The notes under the pieces were generated by a model. It ran no database searches. It saw only the letters and a list, made by a program, of their open reading frames with translations, and was not told where the DNA came from. A stretch of DNA of 64,000 nt from assembly GCA_019316985.1 (NCBI GenBank), contig CP079215.1, forward strand, positions 4,340,001-4,404,000, given 5' to 3'. Both the position numbers and the translations under genes were made by a program. The stretch is from Paraniabella defluvii. GTDB taxonomy: Bacteria > Bacteroidota > Bacteroidia > Chitinophagales > Chitinophagaceae. Position 1 is the stretch's first letter. Every line of letters starts with the position of its first letter. This document shows positions 43,418 to 53,348 of this stretch, piece by piece.

Positions 43418-43723
43418 ATGAAAAAGCAAAGATTTAGCGAGACGCAAATTGCGTCGATTTTAAAGCAGTACGAAGGTGGCCGCGAGCCCATGGAATTATG
43501 CCGGGAATACGGTATTAGCAAGGCCACATTATATAACTGGCGTAAGAAATATGCCGGTATGGACTCCAGTCACATCAAAGAGCTTAAAGCACTTCAGGAT
43601 GAGAACCGCCGTCTCAAACAGATGTATGCAGAGTTGATGTTGGATCACCAGCTAGCCAAACATATCATCGAAAAAAGTTGTAACGCCCTGCCAAAAGCGA
43701 GAATTGGCGGAATGTATCATTAA
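43418..43723 (+). CDS. IS3-family OrfA (HTH protein)
   Basis: A 101-residue protein with start MKKQRFSETQIASILKQYEG and HTH segment ELCREYGISKATLYNWRKKY. A leucine-zipper-like helix follows (LKALQDENRRLKQMYAELML). It binds the IS ends. OrfB overlaps its 3' end, where programmed -1 frameshifting normally makes the OrfAB transposase. Confidence 0.9.
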   Translation: MKKQRFSETQIASILKQYEGGREPMELCREYGISKATLYNWRKKYAGMDSSHIKELKALQDENRRLKQMYAELMLDHQLAKHIIEKSCNALPKARIGGMYH

Positions 43724-44605
43724 AGAACAATCCGTCAGTGTTGGCAGGGCTTGTCGCGTGGTTCACATACATCGCTCTGTTTGGTATTATCGAAGTAGCA
43801 AGGATGATAATGCCATTATCGATAGACTCAGTTCATTGGCGGAACGTTTTCCCACCCGTGGTTTTGATAAGTACTATGCAATTATTCGAAACGATGGAGA
43901 CAAATGGGCCCGGAGCCGCGTATTACGGGTATACCGTGAGATGAACCTGTCGCGACGTAGAAAGCATAAGAAAAGACTTCCTGTACGCATCAGAGAGCCA
44001 CTTCAAAGGCAATGGTTACCCAACCAAAGCTACAGTATGGACTTTATGTCTGATAGCCTGGTAAGTGGTCGCAAGTTACGGGTCCTGAAAGTGGTAGATG
44101 ATTTACGCGTGAATCTCTTGCAGTCTGGTGCGACTATTCAATAACGGGTCAAAAAGTGACGGAAGTCCTGGAACAGATTATTTTAGAAAGAGGTAAGCCT
44201 TATCAAATAAGGGTTGACAATGGTCCTGAATTTACTGGAAAAGTATTTAGCGAATGGTGCCGGAGCCAGTCCATCATCGTGAAACATATTCAGCCAGGTA
44301 AGCCCATGCAAAATGCTTATATAGAAAGGCTAAACAGGACGTATAGGGAAGATGTACTGGATGCCTACTTGTTTGAGTCTTTAGAAGAACTAAGGATACT
44401 CAGCGATGAGTGGCAGTATAGCTACAATCACTTAATGCCGCATCAATCACTGAACAACCAGACTCCCGCAATGGCCAATCAGAACACCCTGCCGGGGGCA
44501 CTTCATTTAAAACATATGACTGAACAGCAGCAGCAAATCCCTGATCAACAGTTGAACCAACAGTCAAATATTTTAAATGAAGCAACAGCAAATCGTCTAA
44601 CTTAG
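43704..44605 (+). CDS. IS3-family OrfB (DDE transposase)
   Basis: An integrase-type catalytic domain of about 300 residues. The first D is in QSYSMDFMSDSL, the second in IRVDNGPEFTGK, and E in MQNAYIERLNRTYREDVLD. A frame break near 44115 interrupts the core between the first and second catalytic residues (one base restores DDF-type sequence). The N-terminal HTH_21 segment SVGRACRVVHIHRSVWYYRS is typical. The tail is glutamine-rich. Confidence 0.88.
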
Positions 44606-44734
44606 ACCTGTCCTAAGAATGATAAGGCTTCAAAGAAGTCAAACAATTATAAATAGCATCAAAATAAATGTCTTAAATAAATGATTTACAGTTATTTATA
44701 GGCTATTCAGTGAGTAAATTTAAAACTTAAAATG

Positions 44735-44949
44735 ACTCACCGTTTAACTCACATTTACCTTGATATTCTTTGGGGTTTCTTGATATGATATAAAACAAAA
44801 AACCCTCAATTTCATAGAATTTGAGGGTTTCTGACCTTACTTAGTGTAAGTGCGGTCGGGGTGGCAGGACGAATCCATTACCCTTCCAATATCTATTAAT
44901 CAATAAATTGACTTCTTTGTTGAAGAACTACTCACCGTTTTACTCACAT
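44735..44949. repeat. Direct repeat and tRNA-3'-end-like stretch (integration scar?)
   Basis: ACTCACCGTTTAACTCACAT (44735-44754) recurs as ACTCACCGTTTTACTCACAT (44930-44949), 19 of 20 bases the same. Between them, the minus strand reads GATTCGTCCTGCCACCCCGA (within 44851-44876), which resembles the T-arm and acceptor end of a tRNA such as tRNA-Pro, minus one or two bases. No complete tRNA is present. The arrangement looks like an attachment site or scar of an element that integrates into a tRNA 3' end. Confidence 0.4.
44800..44830. terminator. Hairpin terminator within the scar region
   Basis: Arms AAACCCTCAATTTC and GAATTTGAGGGTTT with a short loop form a strong hairpin flanked by A and T runs. 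On the minus strand it follows the tRNA-like 3' end, as a natural tRNA terminator would. Confidence 0.65.
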
Positions 44950-45277
44950 ACAATTTGTGATTCGATGGTGCAAATATAGCCAACCTTAACCCAATGGGCA
45001 ATACATTTTGGAGCTTTTTTTCAAAAATATTAATATAACTTCAAGCAATTTTTCCAAAAAAACTTACATGAATGGAATATATAATTGTTAACCATTAGTA
45101 ACATATTTTTCCCTTATAGATCTTCAGTCAAAGAATAAAGAGGACAGCGTTTAATCACTGCCCTTTCAAATAATTTAAACTTAATAGAATTTACAAATCA
45201 ATCCACAATTTTCTTTATTCTGATTTTATTATATTGCTGTAAAAAGATTGGAATAAGGTTGTATAAAAAGTTTGCTA
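44950..45277. other. AT-rich intergenic region
   Basis: About 330 bp without a supportable gene, AT-rich with several A and T tracts. It separates the integration-scar-like sequence from the minus-strand gene block. Confidence 0.35.
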
Positions 45278-45727
45278 TTAAAATAGAAAATCAAAAAGAA
45301 AATGTTCATTGAAAAAAACATAAATGGTCGTCAATAGAAAAAAGATCAGACAGACCCAATGGTAACGTTCATACATGGCAAGGGTTTTTAAATATTCCCT
45401 CGCCTGAACTTTATCTTTAATTGAAGTAGCTCCGGGTGCCTTGGAATGGGAATTCACAATATCTCCATTTTGAACAAATTTTCTGATGAATTTTATCCCA
45501 TATTTTTCATAAACCTTTTTATCTGCACTTAACGTAAACTTACTTAATATCTTCCCTGGAAGAGCCCCAAAAAGTAACGCTATGCCAAGAAATACATAAA
45601 AGTAAATATTGTCTATTCCTTCCTGAAACCAAAACCAAAATACAGGAGTAAAACAGAGTGCCGTCCAGAAAAAATTTATAATCTGATTTAGTATATCTCG
45701 TTTATCTGGTTTTTTCGTATTTCGCAT
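45278..45727 (-). CDS. Uncharacterised membrane protein
   Basis: A 149-residue intact protein with four hydrophobic segments: IINFFWTALCFTPVFWFWF, IYFYVFLGIALLFGALPG, and near the end YHWVCLIFFLLTTIYVFF and FLFDFLF. The central loop is soluble and basic. No family recognised. It ends the minus-strand block of small genes and lies 6 bp downstream of the YciI gene. Confidence 0.5.
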   Translation of the reverse strand: MRNTKKPDKRDILNQIINFFWTALCFTPVFWFWFQEGIDNIYFYVFLGIALLFGALPGKILSKFTLSADKKVYEKYGIKFIRKFVQNGDIVNSHSKAPGATSIKDKVQAREYLKTLAMYERYHWVCLIFFLLTTIYVFFNEHFLFDFLF

Positions 45728-45733
45728 AAATTT

Positions 45734-46087
45734 CTATTCGCCGGGTTTTGCTGTTTCCCTGATTTCAACACTTGTGTTTTGACCATTTAGTATTGGACAT
45801 TTTCTAGCTATTTTAGTTGCTTCGTCTAAGTTTTCAGCCAGGATAATTATATAGCCCGCTACCGATTCATCATCAGCGATATAAGGTTGATGAATAACTC
45901 TGTCATTGGGTTTTAGGACTCTTCCTTCTCTTGAAAAGTGATTTCCACCATCAGCAAGCATACCTTTCTCTGCGATATCGTTGATCCACACCATCCACTG
46001 TTTCATGTAGATTTCCATTTGCTCTTTGGAAGGCTGTGCTTCTGCGCTCTTTATGTCCATTCTGAACAATAAAACAAATTCTTTCAT
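45734..46087 (-). CDS. YciI-family protein
   Basis: A 117-residue intact protein of the YCII/DGPF type. It has KEFVLLFRMDIKSAEAQPSK, WINDIAEKGMLADGGNHF and AGYIIILAENLDEATKIARK. The fold is a ferredoxin-like alpha-beta dimer. Family members are small cytosolic proteins with mostly unknown substrates, frequently next to ECF sigma or stress genes. Adjacent genes on the same strand have similar small sizes. Confidence 0.8.
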   Translation of the reverse strand: MKEFVLLFRMDIKSAEAQPSKEQMEIYMKQWMVWINDIAEKGMLADGGNHFSREGRVLKPNDRVIHQPYIADDESVAGYIIILAENLDEATKIARKCPILNGQNTSVEIRETAKPGE

Positions 46088-46099
46088 ATTATTGATTAT

Positions 46100-46519
46100 T
46101 TAATGATATTGTTTTTTATTAAGCCATTTGGTCAACACAATTCCCATAAATGTCATTTTCATTAACCAGTCGCCAGCATGGACAGCACCTAACTGCCATT
46201 GCATGTGATCCCATAAAATTGCTCCCACCATTCCAACAGCATGAAAGGAAATCCACAATAGAAAAACCAGCTTTAATGTGTCTTTATATTGTGATAAATT
46301 CAATAGCAGAATTAATTTCGCCAGTACATATGCAACAATTAACTCTCTTAAGGGAGCAAACGCCATCGTCCATCTGGGTATTTCGGGGTTTGGTGGGTTT
46401 CGGTATGTCTCCCATATTTCGCCGAAAACCATCGGGCTGTACCAAATTCCACTGAGAACAAATGCTATCAGTCCCGTTGCGATTATTGTCCAATAATTGT
46501 GTTGTGTGAGTTTTTCCAT
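46100..46519 (-). CDS. DUF1761 membrane protein
   Basis: About 139 residues starting MEKLTQHNYWTIIATGLIAF, with four membrane segments and the family motif VLSGIWYSPMVFGEIWETY. The longer upstream frame (to 46576) has an unlikely N-terminus, so I choose ATG 46519. Function of DUF1761 proteins is unknown. Located just upstream of the YciI gene in an apparent operon. Confidence 0.78.
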   Translation of the reverse strand: MEKLTQHNYWTIIATGLIAFVLSGIWYSPMVFGEIWETYRNPPNPEIPRWTMAFAPLRELIVAYVLAKLILLLNLSQYKDTLKLVFLLWISFHAVGMVGAILWDHMQWQLGAVHAGDWLMKMTFMGIVLTKWLNKKQYH

Positions 46520-46590
46520 TGCATTGCGTTTTGTAAATGCAAAAATGCTTAGTCTCACACATATTGCTATTGACATAGGTCAAAATCGTT

Positions 46591-47157
46591 CTATTTTGAT
46601 TTAAGCCTACTTAAAGTTTCTTCCCGGATATCCAGATAAGACGCCAATATCTTGTTGGATACCTGTTGAACTAAGGCAGGATTTTCATTCAAAATAATTT
46701 CATATCGTTGCTTCGCTGTTAGGGTTACCCTTTGCTCAATTTTCCTGTTTTGAAACGAATAAGCCACTTCCAAAATTCGCTGATAAAAATTTCTCCAATG
46801 ATCCATTTGGCTATTCAGACGATAAAAATCCGCATGACTGATTGCTAAAAGCTCGGTATCTTCAAGAGCTTCTATCATTTCTACGGAGGGCTTTTGAGAA
46901 ATGAAACTTGTTAAAGCTGTTCCAATATGATTATCGAGCATAATGTATCTTGTCTTTTCATGCCCGTTTTTATCTACAAAAAATATACGGACACAACCGG
47001 TTTTCACAAAGTAAAATTCTTTACAAATGCTTCCCTCATGCAATAAAACATCATTTTTGCTGACGGATTTTCGCTTAAAAGAACTTAATATTCTAACCAG
47101 CTCGTTTTCGTCAAAGTCGGAAAACATCTTGAGCACTGATTGTAACTTCTCTGACAT
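46591..47157 (-). CDS. Crp/Fnr-family regulator
   Basis: A 188-residue intact protein. The effector domain is FKRKSVSKNDVLLHEGSICK, FYFVKTGCVRIFFVDKNGHE and IGTALTSFISQKPSVEMIEA. The C-terminal HTH is NPALVQQVSNKILASYLDIR, ending EETLSRLKSK. This is the common short Bacteroidota Crp type with unknown ligand. It precedes the DUF1761 and YciI genes and probably controls them. It is not closely similar to the stress-island Crp/Fnr. Confidence 0.85.
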   Translation of the reverse strand: MSEKLQSVLKMFSDFDENELVRILSSFKRKSVSKNDVLLHEGSICKEFYFVKTGCVRIFFVDKNGHEKTRYIMLDNHIGTALTSFISQKPSVEMIEALEDTELLAISHADFYRLNSQMDHWRNFYQRILEVAYSFQNRKIEQRVTLTAKQRYEIILNENPALVQQVSNKILASYLDIREETLSRLKSK

Positions 47158-47192
47158 TTCTCTTTGTTATAAGATGGTTAACAGGAAGGATG

Positions 47193-47758
47193 TCATTGGC
47201 CATTTGTAGCGCTTTTCGTTGTCGGTTCATAGTAAAGCATTACGGCTCCATTGCCGAATATTCTTGTTTTATTGAGCTTAAAAACAGTTCTGTCTATGTC
47301 TTCAAACAACGGCAAACCGCCTCCTGCCACCATAGGGTGTATACAAAGATGGTACTGGTCAATCAAATCAAGTTTCATTAGTTGTAAAATTAGGCTTCGG
47401 CTACCAATAAGAATGTCTTTCCCCGGTTGCTGTTTAAGTTCTAATATCACTTTTTCTATATTCTGATCTGCCAACCTTGCACTTTTCCAGTTTACGCTTT
47501 CGAGGGTTCGGGAAAAAACAATTTTGGGATATTATCTATAACCGCGGCAAAGTCGTCCATTGATTTTTCGCCGGAGGGTTTTTCAACTAAAGTCCGCCAA
47601 AATTCCATAAGCTGATACGTTACCCTCCCAAACAGAATAGCATCCGCATGGCGCAGTAAATCTGTGTAATGTTGATGTATTTCCTCATCTGGAATCCCTG
47701 CTGAATGGTCGCAAACCGCGTCAAGTGTCGTATTGATTGTTGCAATTACTTTTCTCAT
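47193..47758 (-). CDS. Dihydrofolate-reductase/RibD-C family protein
   Basis: About 188 residues. The N-terminal start is MRKVIATINTTLDAVCDHSA with LRHADAILFGRVTYQLMEFW. After a frame break near 47500 the C-terminal half is KDILIGSRSLILQLMKLDLI, then LCIHPMVAGGGLPLFEDID. It has the NADPH-type fold of the RibD C-terminal domain. These proteins are probably reductases of unknown substrate, not folA. Confidence 0.8.
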
Positions 47759-47854
47759 CGTATTTTATTTACATGTTTTCATTTATTTTGCTGTGCTTCA
47801 CTTTCGAAATCAGATTTCTTTTCTTAAAATGGCAAATCCCAAAGAACCGATGAG

Positions 47855-48205
47855 TTATCGTTTTATTGCTTCCGACAGAGAGCCAACGAAATTGATCTGT
47901 CGGCCTTTGTTGCTTTCATAAATGAAGTCCGTTAAACTTTGGGTTTCACATTTTGAAAAATCACCTATAATGATTAAAGGCATTCGGTACTGAGCAAATT
48001 TTTGGAGTATCCCAGCTGCAATTTTGGTTTTTAAATCAAAAAAATCCGGCGTAATGTTTTTTTCATGAATAAGAATCTTATCAAATCCCTGATAGTATAG
48101 ATCGCCCAATAGATCCAATCCGTCTTCGACAGATCTTAAAATAATTTCGTCAGAAATAATTTCAGCTATTTTTAAACTGTTGCTATGGTGTGTTTCAATT
48201 GTCAT
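47855..48205 (-). CDS. DUF4180 protein
   Basis: A 116-residue intact protein with VEDGLDLLGDLYYQGFDKIL and IHEKNITPDFFDLKTKIAAG, then LIIIGDFSKCETQSLTDFIY, the DUF4180 pattern. These resemble STAS-like alpha-beta folds. Function unknown. A single gene between the VOC and DHFR-like genes. Confidence 0.75.
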   Translation of the reverse strand: MTIETHHSNSLKIAEIISDEIILRSVEDGLDLLGDLYYQGFDKILIHEKNITPDFFDLKTKIAAGILQKFAQYRMPLIIIGDFSKCETQSLTDFIYESNKGRQINFVGSLSEAIKR

Positions 48206-48354
48206 TGTCAGATCAATTTTTTAAATGGTTCGTATCTGTACCGCTTACTAAGCTAATTAATTACAAACACCTGAAAATAAGATGATTAATTTTACTAGTG
48301 TCGCTAAATACATACTTTTGGCACCGTTGGTCCCTGCAATTTTCTCATTAAATG

Positions 48355-48830
48355 TCAAGAATTTTCTAAGACATCTTTCGTTGTTTGCTCACCAAGTTGT
48401 TCGGCTAGTCCAATCAGAAGCCCTTCTGTTCCGCGTATATAGCATAGCCGATAGACGTTCTGGTAGTTAACCACCTCTCCAACGAGTTCAGCGCCGAGTT
48501 TTAAAAGTCTGGATAACAGTTCTTCAATATTATTGACCCTGAACATAATACGGAGATAGCCAAGCGAATTAACTGGTGCTGTCCTGTGGTCTGAAATTGT
48601 TGCAGGAGTAAGAAATTTTGAAAGTTCTAGGCGACTGTGGCCATCGGGTGTAACCATCATCGCAATTTCTACAGATTGAGTTCCGAGTCCCGTTACACGT
48701 CCGGCCCATTCATCTTCAACTTTCATACGTCCTTCCAGTGTAAGCCCGATTTCTGTAAAAAAGCAATTGCTTTATCAAGATTTTCTACAACGATACCAAC
48801 GTTGTTTATTTCTAACAATTTACTCTTCAT
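48355..48830 (-). CDS. VOC-superfamily (glyoxalase-like) protein
   Basis: About 156 residues when a frame break near 48745 is bridged: MKSKLLEINNVGIVVENLDK, AIAFFTEIGLTLEG, then SVEIAMMVTPDGHSRLELSK and YLRIMFRVNNIEELLSRLL. Two beta-alpha-beta-beta-beta modules make the metal site; E in RLELSK is a likely ligand. The family includes glyoxalases, dioxygenases and antibiotic-binding proteins; the specific role is not inferable. Confidence 0.8.
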
Positions 48831-48964
48831 CTTATTTTTTGTTTTTATTTTAAAGTGGCCTGAACTTTTTAAATGGCAAAAACTCTATTTTACGACCTAA
48901 GATGTTTTAAAGTGCTATCGAAGCTATTTGATAATTGTTTTTTTAATCAATAAACGATTTGTAT

Positions 48965-49807
48965 TTATCGGTATACGAGTTTGAAAGCATTAAATACAGC
49001 CTGATGCATTATCGTAGCGTGGTCTTCCTGTGGCAGATAATCAAAATGAACATGTACATTTTTGTTTTTCAAACTTTTGATTTTATCGGCTAATACATTT
49101 GCATCTACTTCCATCACGCGGGGAATTTTAGTGGGAGCCAAACCTTCTTTACCAACGCCGATATAAATTTCTGTGTTTTCGAAATTTGCCACAGGCTCAT
49201 GTAACAGCGACCCATTATCCCACCACAAACTGGGGCTGACAATGATATACTTGTTAAAAAGTTCCGGTTTTTTAAACAGGATTTCAGTTGCCAAAAGCCC
49301 ACCTAACGATTGTCCAATAATGGTTTTTGAAGAACTCGTCTTATACTTTTCCTGTATATATGGTTGCAGTTCATTTTCAATGAACGATATAAACCTGTTG
49401 GAATGCCCTGAAGTCGGGTTTGCACTTTTATCTTCGGTCACAGTTGTAGGGAATGTGAAATCCCTTCTCCTGTCCACCGTTGCGATTCCAACTACTATTG
49501 ATTTTGGAACTTGGTTAACCCATTCAAAACTATTGAACTGCACAAGCCCTACGATATGGATAAAATCCTCATCTGCTGAACCGTCAAGTAAATAAATGAC
49601 AGGGTAACGAATCGTATCTTTAGGATTATAGCCTTCAGGCAGATAGATATTCAACACCCTTTTTTCATTCAGTTCTTTTGACTGTATTTCATCAATCACA
49701 CCGAGAACAAAGGGTTTGACAACACCTGTTTGTTCGGGTATTGGCTTCTGTCCAAAAGTTAATGGTACATAAAAGACTACAAATAAGAAGATTAGTGAAA
49801 TTTTCAT
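48965..49807 (-). CDS. Secreted alpha/beta-hydrolase esterase (EstD/Fes-like)
   Basis: About 280 residues. The N-terminal signal is MKISLIFLFVVFYVPLTFGQ, cleaved after the Q-type Bacteroidota signal. It has the esterase pattern RVLNIYLPEGYNP and YPVIYLLDGSADEDFI (oxyanion region). The nucleophile elbow is IIGQSLGGLLATEIL with Ser in GxSxG, and the catalytic His is in LPQEDHATIMHQAVF. Intact frame; the preceding TTG at 49825 is an alternative start. Members hydrolyse siderophore or carbohydrate esters. Confidence 0.85.
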   Translation of the reverse strand: MKISLIFLFVVFYVPLTFGQKPIPEQTGVVKPFVLGVIDEIQSKELNEKRVLNIYLPEGYNPKDTIRYPVIYLLDGSADEDFIHIVGLVQFNSFEWVNQVPKSIVVGIATVDRRRDFTFPTTVTEDKSANPTSGHSNRFISFIENELQPYIQEKYKTSSSKTIIGQSLGGLLATEILFKKPELFNKYIIVSPSLWWDNGSLLHEPVANFENTEIYIGVGKEGLAPTKIPRVMEVDANVLADKIKSLKNKNVHVHFDYLPQEDHATIMHQAVFNAFKLVYR

Positions 49808-49817
49808 CTGTAACTTT

Positions 49818-50240
49818 TTATTCAATAAGATTTTTTAATCCGTCTACGACTATCTTCCAATTTTCGGAAGAATGTTTTGCTTTTTCCTCGTCATAGTTTG
49901 ATTGCGTAATGATTAGCTCTGTTCCGTTTTCAGTTGGGGTTACTTCATAAGAAACCAACAGATAGTTTTCGGGCTTATCGTCCAATCCGCTCCAACTGCT
50001 TAAATAACTATACGAAAGTTTCTTGTTTGGCAAATATTCCAAGACCACGCCTTTGTCAACATAGGTTGTTCCGTCATATTCACCTGTCCACAAGACTTTG
50101 CTGCCAACATTCCAATCCGTTTCCTGGTTTGAACCGAAGAAATATTGCTTTACCATTTCGGGATTGGTTAATGCATCCCATACTTTATCAATTGGTGCTT
50201 TGATAATGGTCTGATACTTTGATTGATGATTTGTTTGCAT
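49818..50240 (-). CDS. SRPBCC (AHSA1-type) protein
   Basis: A 140-residue intact protein with the START/Bet v1-like AHSA1 pattern: IIKAPIDKVWDALTNPEMVK, QYFFGSNQETDWNVGSKVLW and the C-terminal helix EENWKIVVDGLKNLI-like end. It probably binds a hydrophobic ligand or acts as an Hsp90/stress co-factor homologue. It is followed within 11 bp by the esterase gene. Confidence 0.85.
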   Translation of the reverse strand: MQTNHQSKYQTIIKAPIDKVWDALTNPEMVKQYFFGSNQETDWNVGSKVLWTGEYDGTTYVDKGVVLEYLPNKKLSYSYLSSWSGLDDKPENYLLVSYEVTPTENGTELIITQSNYDEEKAKHSSENWKIVVDGLKNLIE

Positions 50241-50295
50241 ATCAATTTTATTTAGTTTGTTTATTTCTGTCTGTTTTAGCGACGTATTAGTTATG

Positions 50296-50727
50296 TCATT
50301 GTAATTTCAATCTTATTCTGTTTAAACCATCTCTAATTCCACCTTTTATTATATTTCCATAACCATTATCGGCAACAGGTTTGCGTGGGATAGCGCATAT
50401 TCATAATTTGTTTTTGCATTATGAAAATCACCCAAATCCTCGTAACATTTTGCGACGTTTAAATAAAGTGATGGCAATGCCACTTTAATATTATCACTAT
50501 TTATCTTCAAAGCTAAATTTAAAGCGGTTTCGTCCCACTGTAATTTTTTTCAGTGTTTTCTTGATGTCGCGCTACGTAATGTGCAGATGTGAATTTTTCG
50601 AAATCATTGGTAGCTATGTTCCAAGCCCTTTGAAAAAGTTGAAGTGCTTCATTTTTTTACCTTGTCCTTCAAGTTCCATACCTTCGGCACAGAGTTGTAC
50701 TACTTTATTGTTTGGGTCAAAATGCAT
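50296..50727 (-). CDS. Small TPR-type protein
   Basis: The start MHFDPNNKVVQLCAEGMELE, with EALQLFQRAWNIATNDFEKF and FTSAHYVARHQENTE, matches a short Bacteroidota TPR-like protein. The C-terminal end, after breaks near 50650, 50545 and 50365, reads LLPDNGYGNIIKGGIRDGL. Homologues are sometimes labelled rRNA adenine methyltransferase, which the sequence does not support. About 142 residues when repaired. Confidence 0.65.
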
Positions 50728-50927
50728 TTATATTAGTGTGTTCAGAGTTAAAATATAAAGTTTCATTTATTGCACATTTGTTTATCTACTTATCGACCAA
50801 ATCGTTTCCCGATAAGCCATAAAAAACCTAAAATTATCACAACTTTATTTAAGTCAAGTTATCGTATGGCAAGAAATTCTAACTTAATTATCTGGGAACA
50901 ATTCTTCCTTTGAAGCTTTGTAGACAC

Positions 50928-51388
50928 CTAGAATACTGTTCTCATGATTAATCCTTTTTCAAATTTAAGACCGAGTTTTTCAATCAGCTTTATCGATGGG
51001 TTATTATCCGGCAGGCTGATCGCCAGAATAATCTCAAGCCTTTTGCTACTTACCAAAGCCAGCAAAACAGCTTTGGTTGCCTCAAACGCATAGCCCTTAT
51101 GAAAGAACTGGGGTAGGAAGGCAAAACCTATATCTTTAGATGGTAAATAGTCCGCTTGATGACGGTCACCAGACCGATTGACAATCCTTCTTTTTTAATT
51201 TTACTATCCAATAGGTGATATGCGGATTACTATTCACTTTTGGATGTACTCCCTTGCATCTTTTTTGAATGAATGTTACGATCTCCAATATTCTTGACCC
51301 ATCCCTCAGTATTTAAAAGCTCAAAAACAAAAGTTGTATCTTTTTCTGATAATGGCGATAAGGTAAGTCTTTCTGTAGCTATTCGCAT
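50928..51388 (-). CDS. GNAT-family N-acetyltransferase
   Basis: About 150 residues across several frame breaks (near 51265, 51210, 51170): MRIATERLTLSPLSEKDTTF, HITYWIVKLKKEGLSIGLV, DIGFAFLPQFFHKGYAFEA, TKAVLLALVSSKRLEIILA, SLPDNNPSIKLIEKLGLKFE. The pattern is the RimJ/RimL-like GNAT group with the acetyl-CoA loop at FHKGYAFEA. Substrate unknown. Confidence 0.75.
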
Positions 51389-51400
51389 TTCAATTATAGA

Positions 51401-52392
51401 TTATTCATTTGTATAATTTTCCTTATTGAAAAGCTTTTGGAAAATCAATCCAAAAATATTTCCAAGCCCGTTTAAGGGCGAGTTTAACATATCGAGGTAT
51501 TCTTTTGTGGTCATTGGTTCTTTGCTATTATAAGGTTGACCATCCCTAAAAGAAGTAAAGAACAGGTATTTACCATCAGTTGAAACCATCGGACATTGAT
51601 CCATATGCAACGAATTGACTTTCTTTCCCATATTCTTTCCGTGTGACCAAAGATCTTCTCTTTTATAGCTTATATATAAGTCTCCGCTTCCATAACTATC
51701 TTTATATCCTATCCCCGTATAAATTATATATCTTTCATCAGGATGAACAAATGCATCAAATTCAATATTCGTTGTATTAAGAGAGCCACTCAAACTTACA
51801 CGAGGTAGATACTTACCGTTACTATATTTAGATAGCATTATATCATATCCGTTTTCGCCATTTTCAGCGGAAAAAAATAAATTCCCTTTTTTTGAGATAG
51901 CTGGATAAAGCTCGTCTTTTTCCGAATTGATTTCGTTACCCAAATGTTTTGGTTTGCTGAAATCTCCATTTGCATAATCTACGCACCAAATATCGAAATC
52001 CGATTTTGGTTGTCCTTGTAAAATCGGCCTGGTTGATATATAGTAGAGCTTTTCCCCATCCGGAGCAAAAAAGGGATCGGCGTCACTAAATTGTCCCGAG
52101 AATTGGGCGATTTGAGGTTTTGTCCATTTGCCTTCTTCCTTTTTTGTAACGAAAATTGTGTAGAACCTGTTTGCGGTAGTGTTATTTGCAATGGTAAATA
52201 ACACCACATTTCCGTCTGGTGAAAAAGTTATATTATATTCATTCAGATGGGTTGAAATAATCCCGTCTGCAAATAATGTTGCTGAATCTTTTGATGCTTG
52301 TTGTGAATTGAAAGGAGATTTGCACCATATTTTTGACCACATGATAAAAGCATGAATAATAATAGTAAAACAGGAGTTCCGTAAAGTTTCAT
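51401..52392 (-). CDS. PD40/TolB-like beta-propeller lipoprotein
   Basis: About 330 residues. A lipoprotein signal MKLYGTPVLLLLFMLLSCGQ ends at a lipobox Cys. After a frame break near 52330 come repeated PD40-type blades: NITFSPDGNVVLFTIAN, DADPFFAPDGEKLYYIST, LYPAISKKGNLFFSAENG and CPMVSTDGKYLFFTSFRDG. It is an envelope-located propeller probably binding protein or glycan. Its ATG abuts the stop of the upstream arginase-like gene (TAAATG). Confidence 0.82.
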
Positions 52393-53290
52393 TTAGTTTT
52401 TAATTTTATTAATAATAGGTATCATGTTCATCATAAACGCATTAATATATTCCTTATCAGGATCTAAATCGGGGTCAAAATTGTAATTTCCATTCCGGAA
52501 ATCTTATCATGGTTGAATAAGAGGGTTAATATTTCCTTCAATTCGGCATAGGATAATCCGCCACATTGCCTGCTATCTACGGCTGGCATTAATGTATCAT
52601 CCAATACGTCTACATCGAAATGGATGAAAAAACCATCAAGTTGGTTTTTAGATAATATGGCAAAAAACTGGTTTATTACATTTTGAATGCCGATTTTCCG
52701 TAGTTCATTTAGAGGAAAATAATGAATTTCAGAACCTCTAATTGGTTTCTCATATTCTTCGTCATACTCCCTGTTTCCGACACAAAAAACGTTTTGAGCT
52801 TCAAAATATGGACTTAGATTATCTATATTTGTTAGATTGTCATGACCATATCCACAAACAATAGCTAAGTCCATTCCGGCAGCACCATGTGTATGTGAGC
52901 ACTCTGGAATCATGTAATCCGTATGGCCGTCAAGAAAAAATAAACCAAAACGCCCTTTCTTTTTAAATGCAATTGCACTCCCTATCAGTATGCTACAATC
53001 ACCCCTAATATCAACAGAAAAGTATCCTCGCTTATTTGTTTTCCAATTACATCTGCTTGAAGAAGTGAATAATTGATTATACTTCGGGCATTTCTAATAT
53101 TTGTTATTGGATCAATTTCCATTGAGTGTTTGGGCGCTTTAATATGAATTGTCTTGGTAGAGCCTATGGCAGTATAAAATCCCAATTGATTAAGCAGGAC
53201 AGGAAATTTTTTTACTCCAGGTTCTTTAGCATACGACATTCTTTTGAGACCTAAATTTGAAGGGCATTCAAAAACAACCAGGTTACGCAT
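52393..53290 (-). CDS. Arginase/ureohydrolase-family protein
   Basis: About 298 residues across frame breaks near 53000 and 52490. Start MRNLVVFECPSNLGLKRMS. The metal-binding ureohydrolase signatures are FFLDGHTDY-like near 52925 and GFFIHFDVDVLDDTLMPAVD near 52600, which hold the two-Asp Mn2+ ligands. A late E is in SGMEITI. It probably hydrolyses a guanidino or formimino compound; the exact substrate is not inferable. Confidence 0.8.
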
Positions 53291-53348
53291 TTCTAAGTTT
53301 ATATAATGTTATTCAAATATTGACTGACCGTATGAGATGATTAAAATG

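Larger units (their letters stand above)
43368..44615 (+). mobile_element. IS3-family insertion sequence
   Basis: About 1,248 bp with imperfect terminal repeats TAGGACAGTTCGAGATTAGA (left) and TAGGACAGGTCTAAGTTAGA (right, reverse complement). Two overlapping reading frames encode OrfA and OrfB in the IS3 arrangement. I see no matching target duplication in the flanks (GTTTTT versus AAGAAT), so one flank has been rearranged after insertion. Confidence 0.88.

Noticed and set aside
50296..50727. rRNA adenine methyltransferase
   Set aside because: No SAM-binding motif; the helical repeat pattern is TPR-like.
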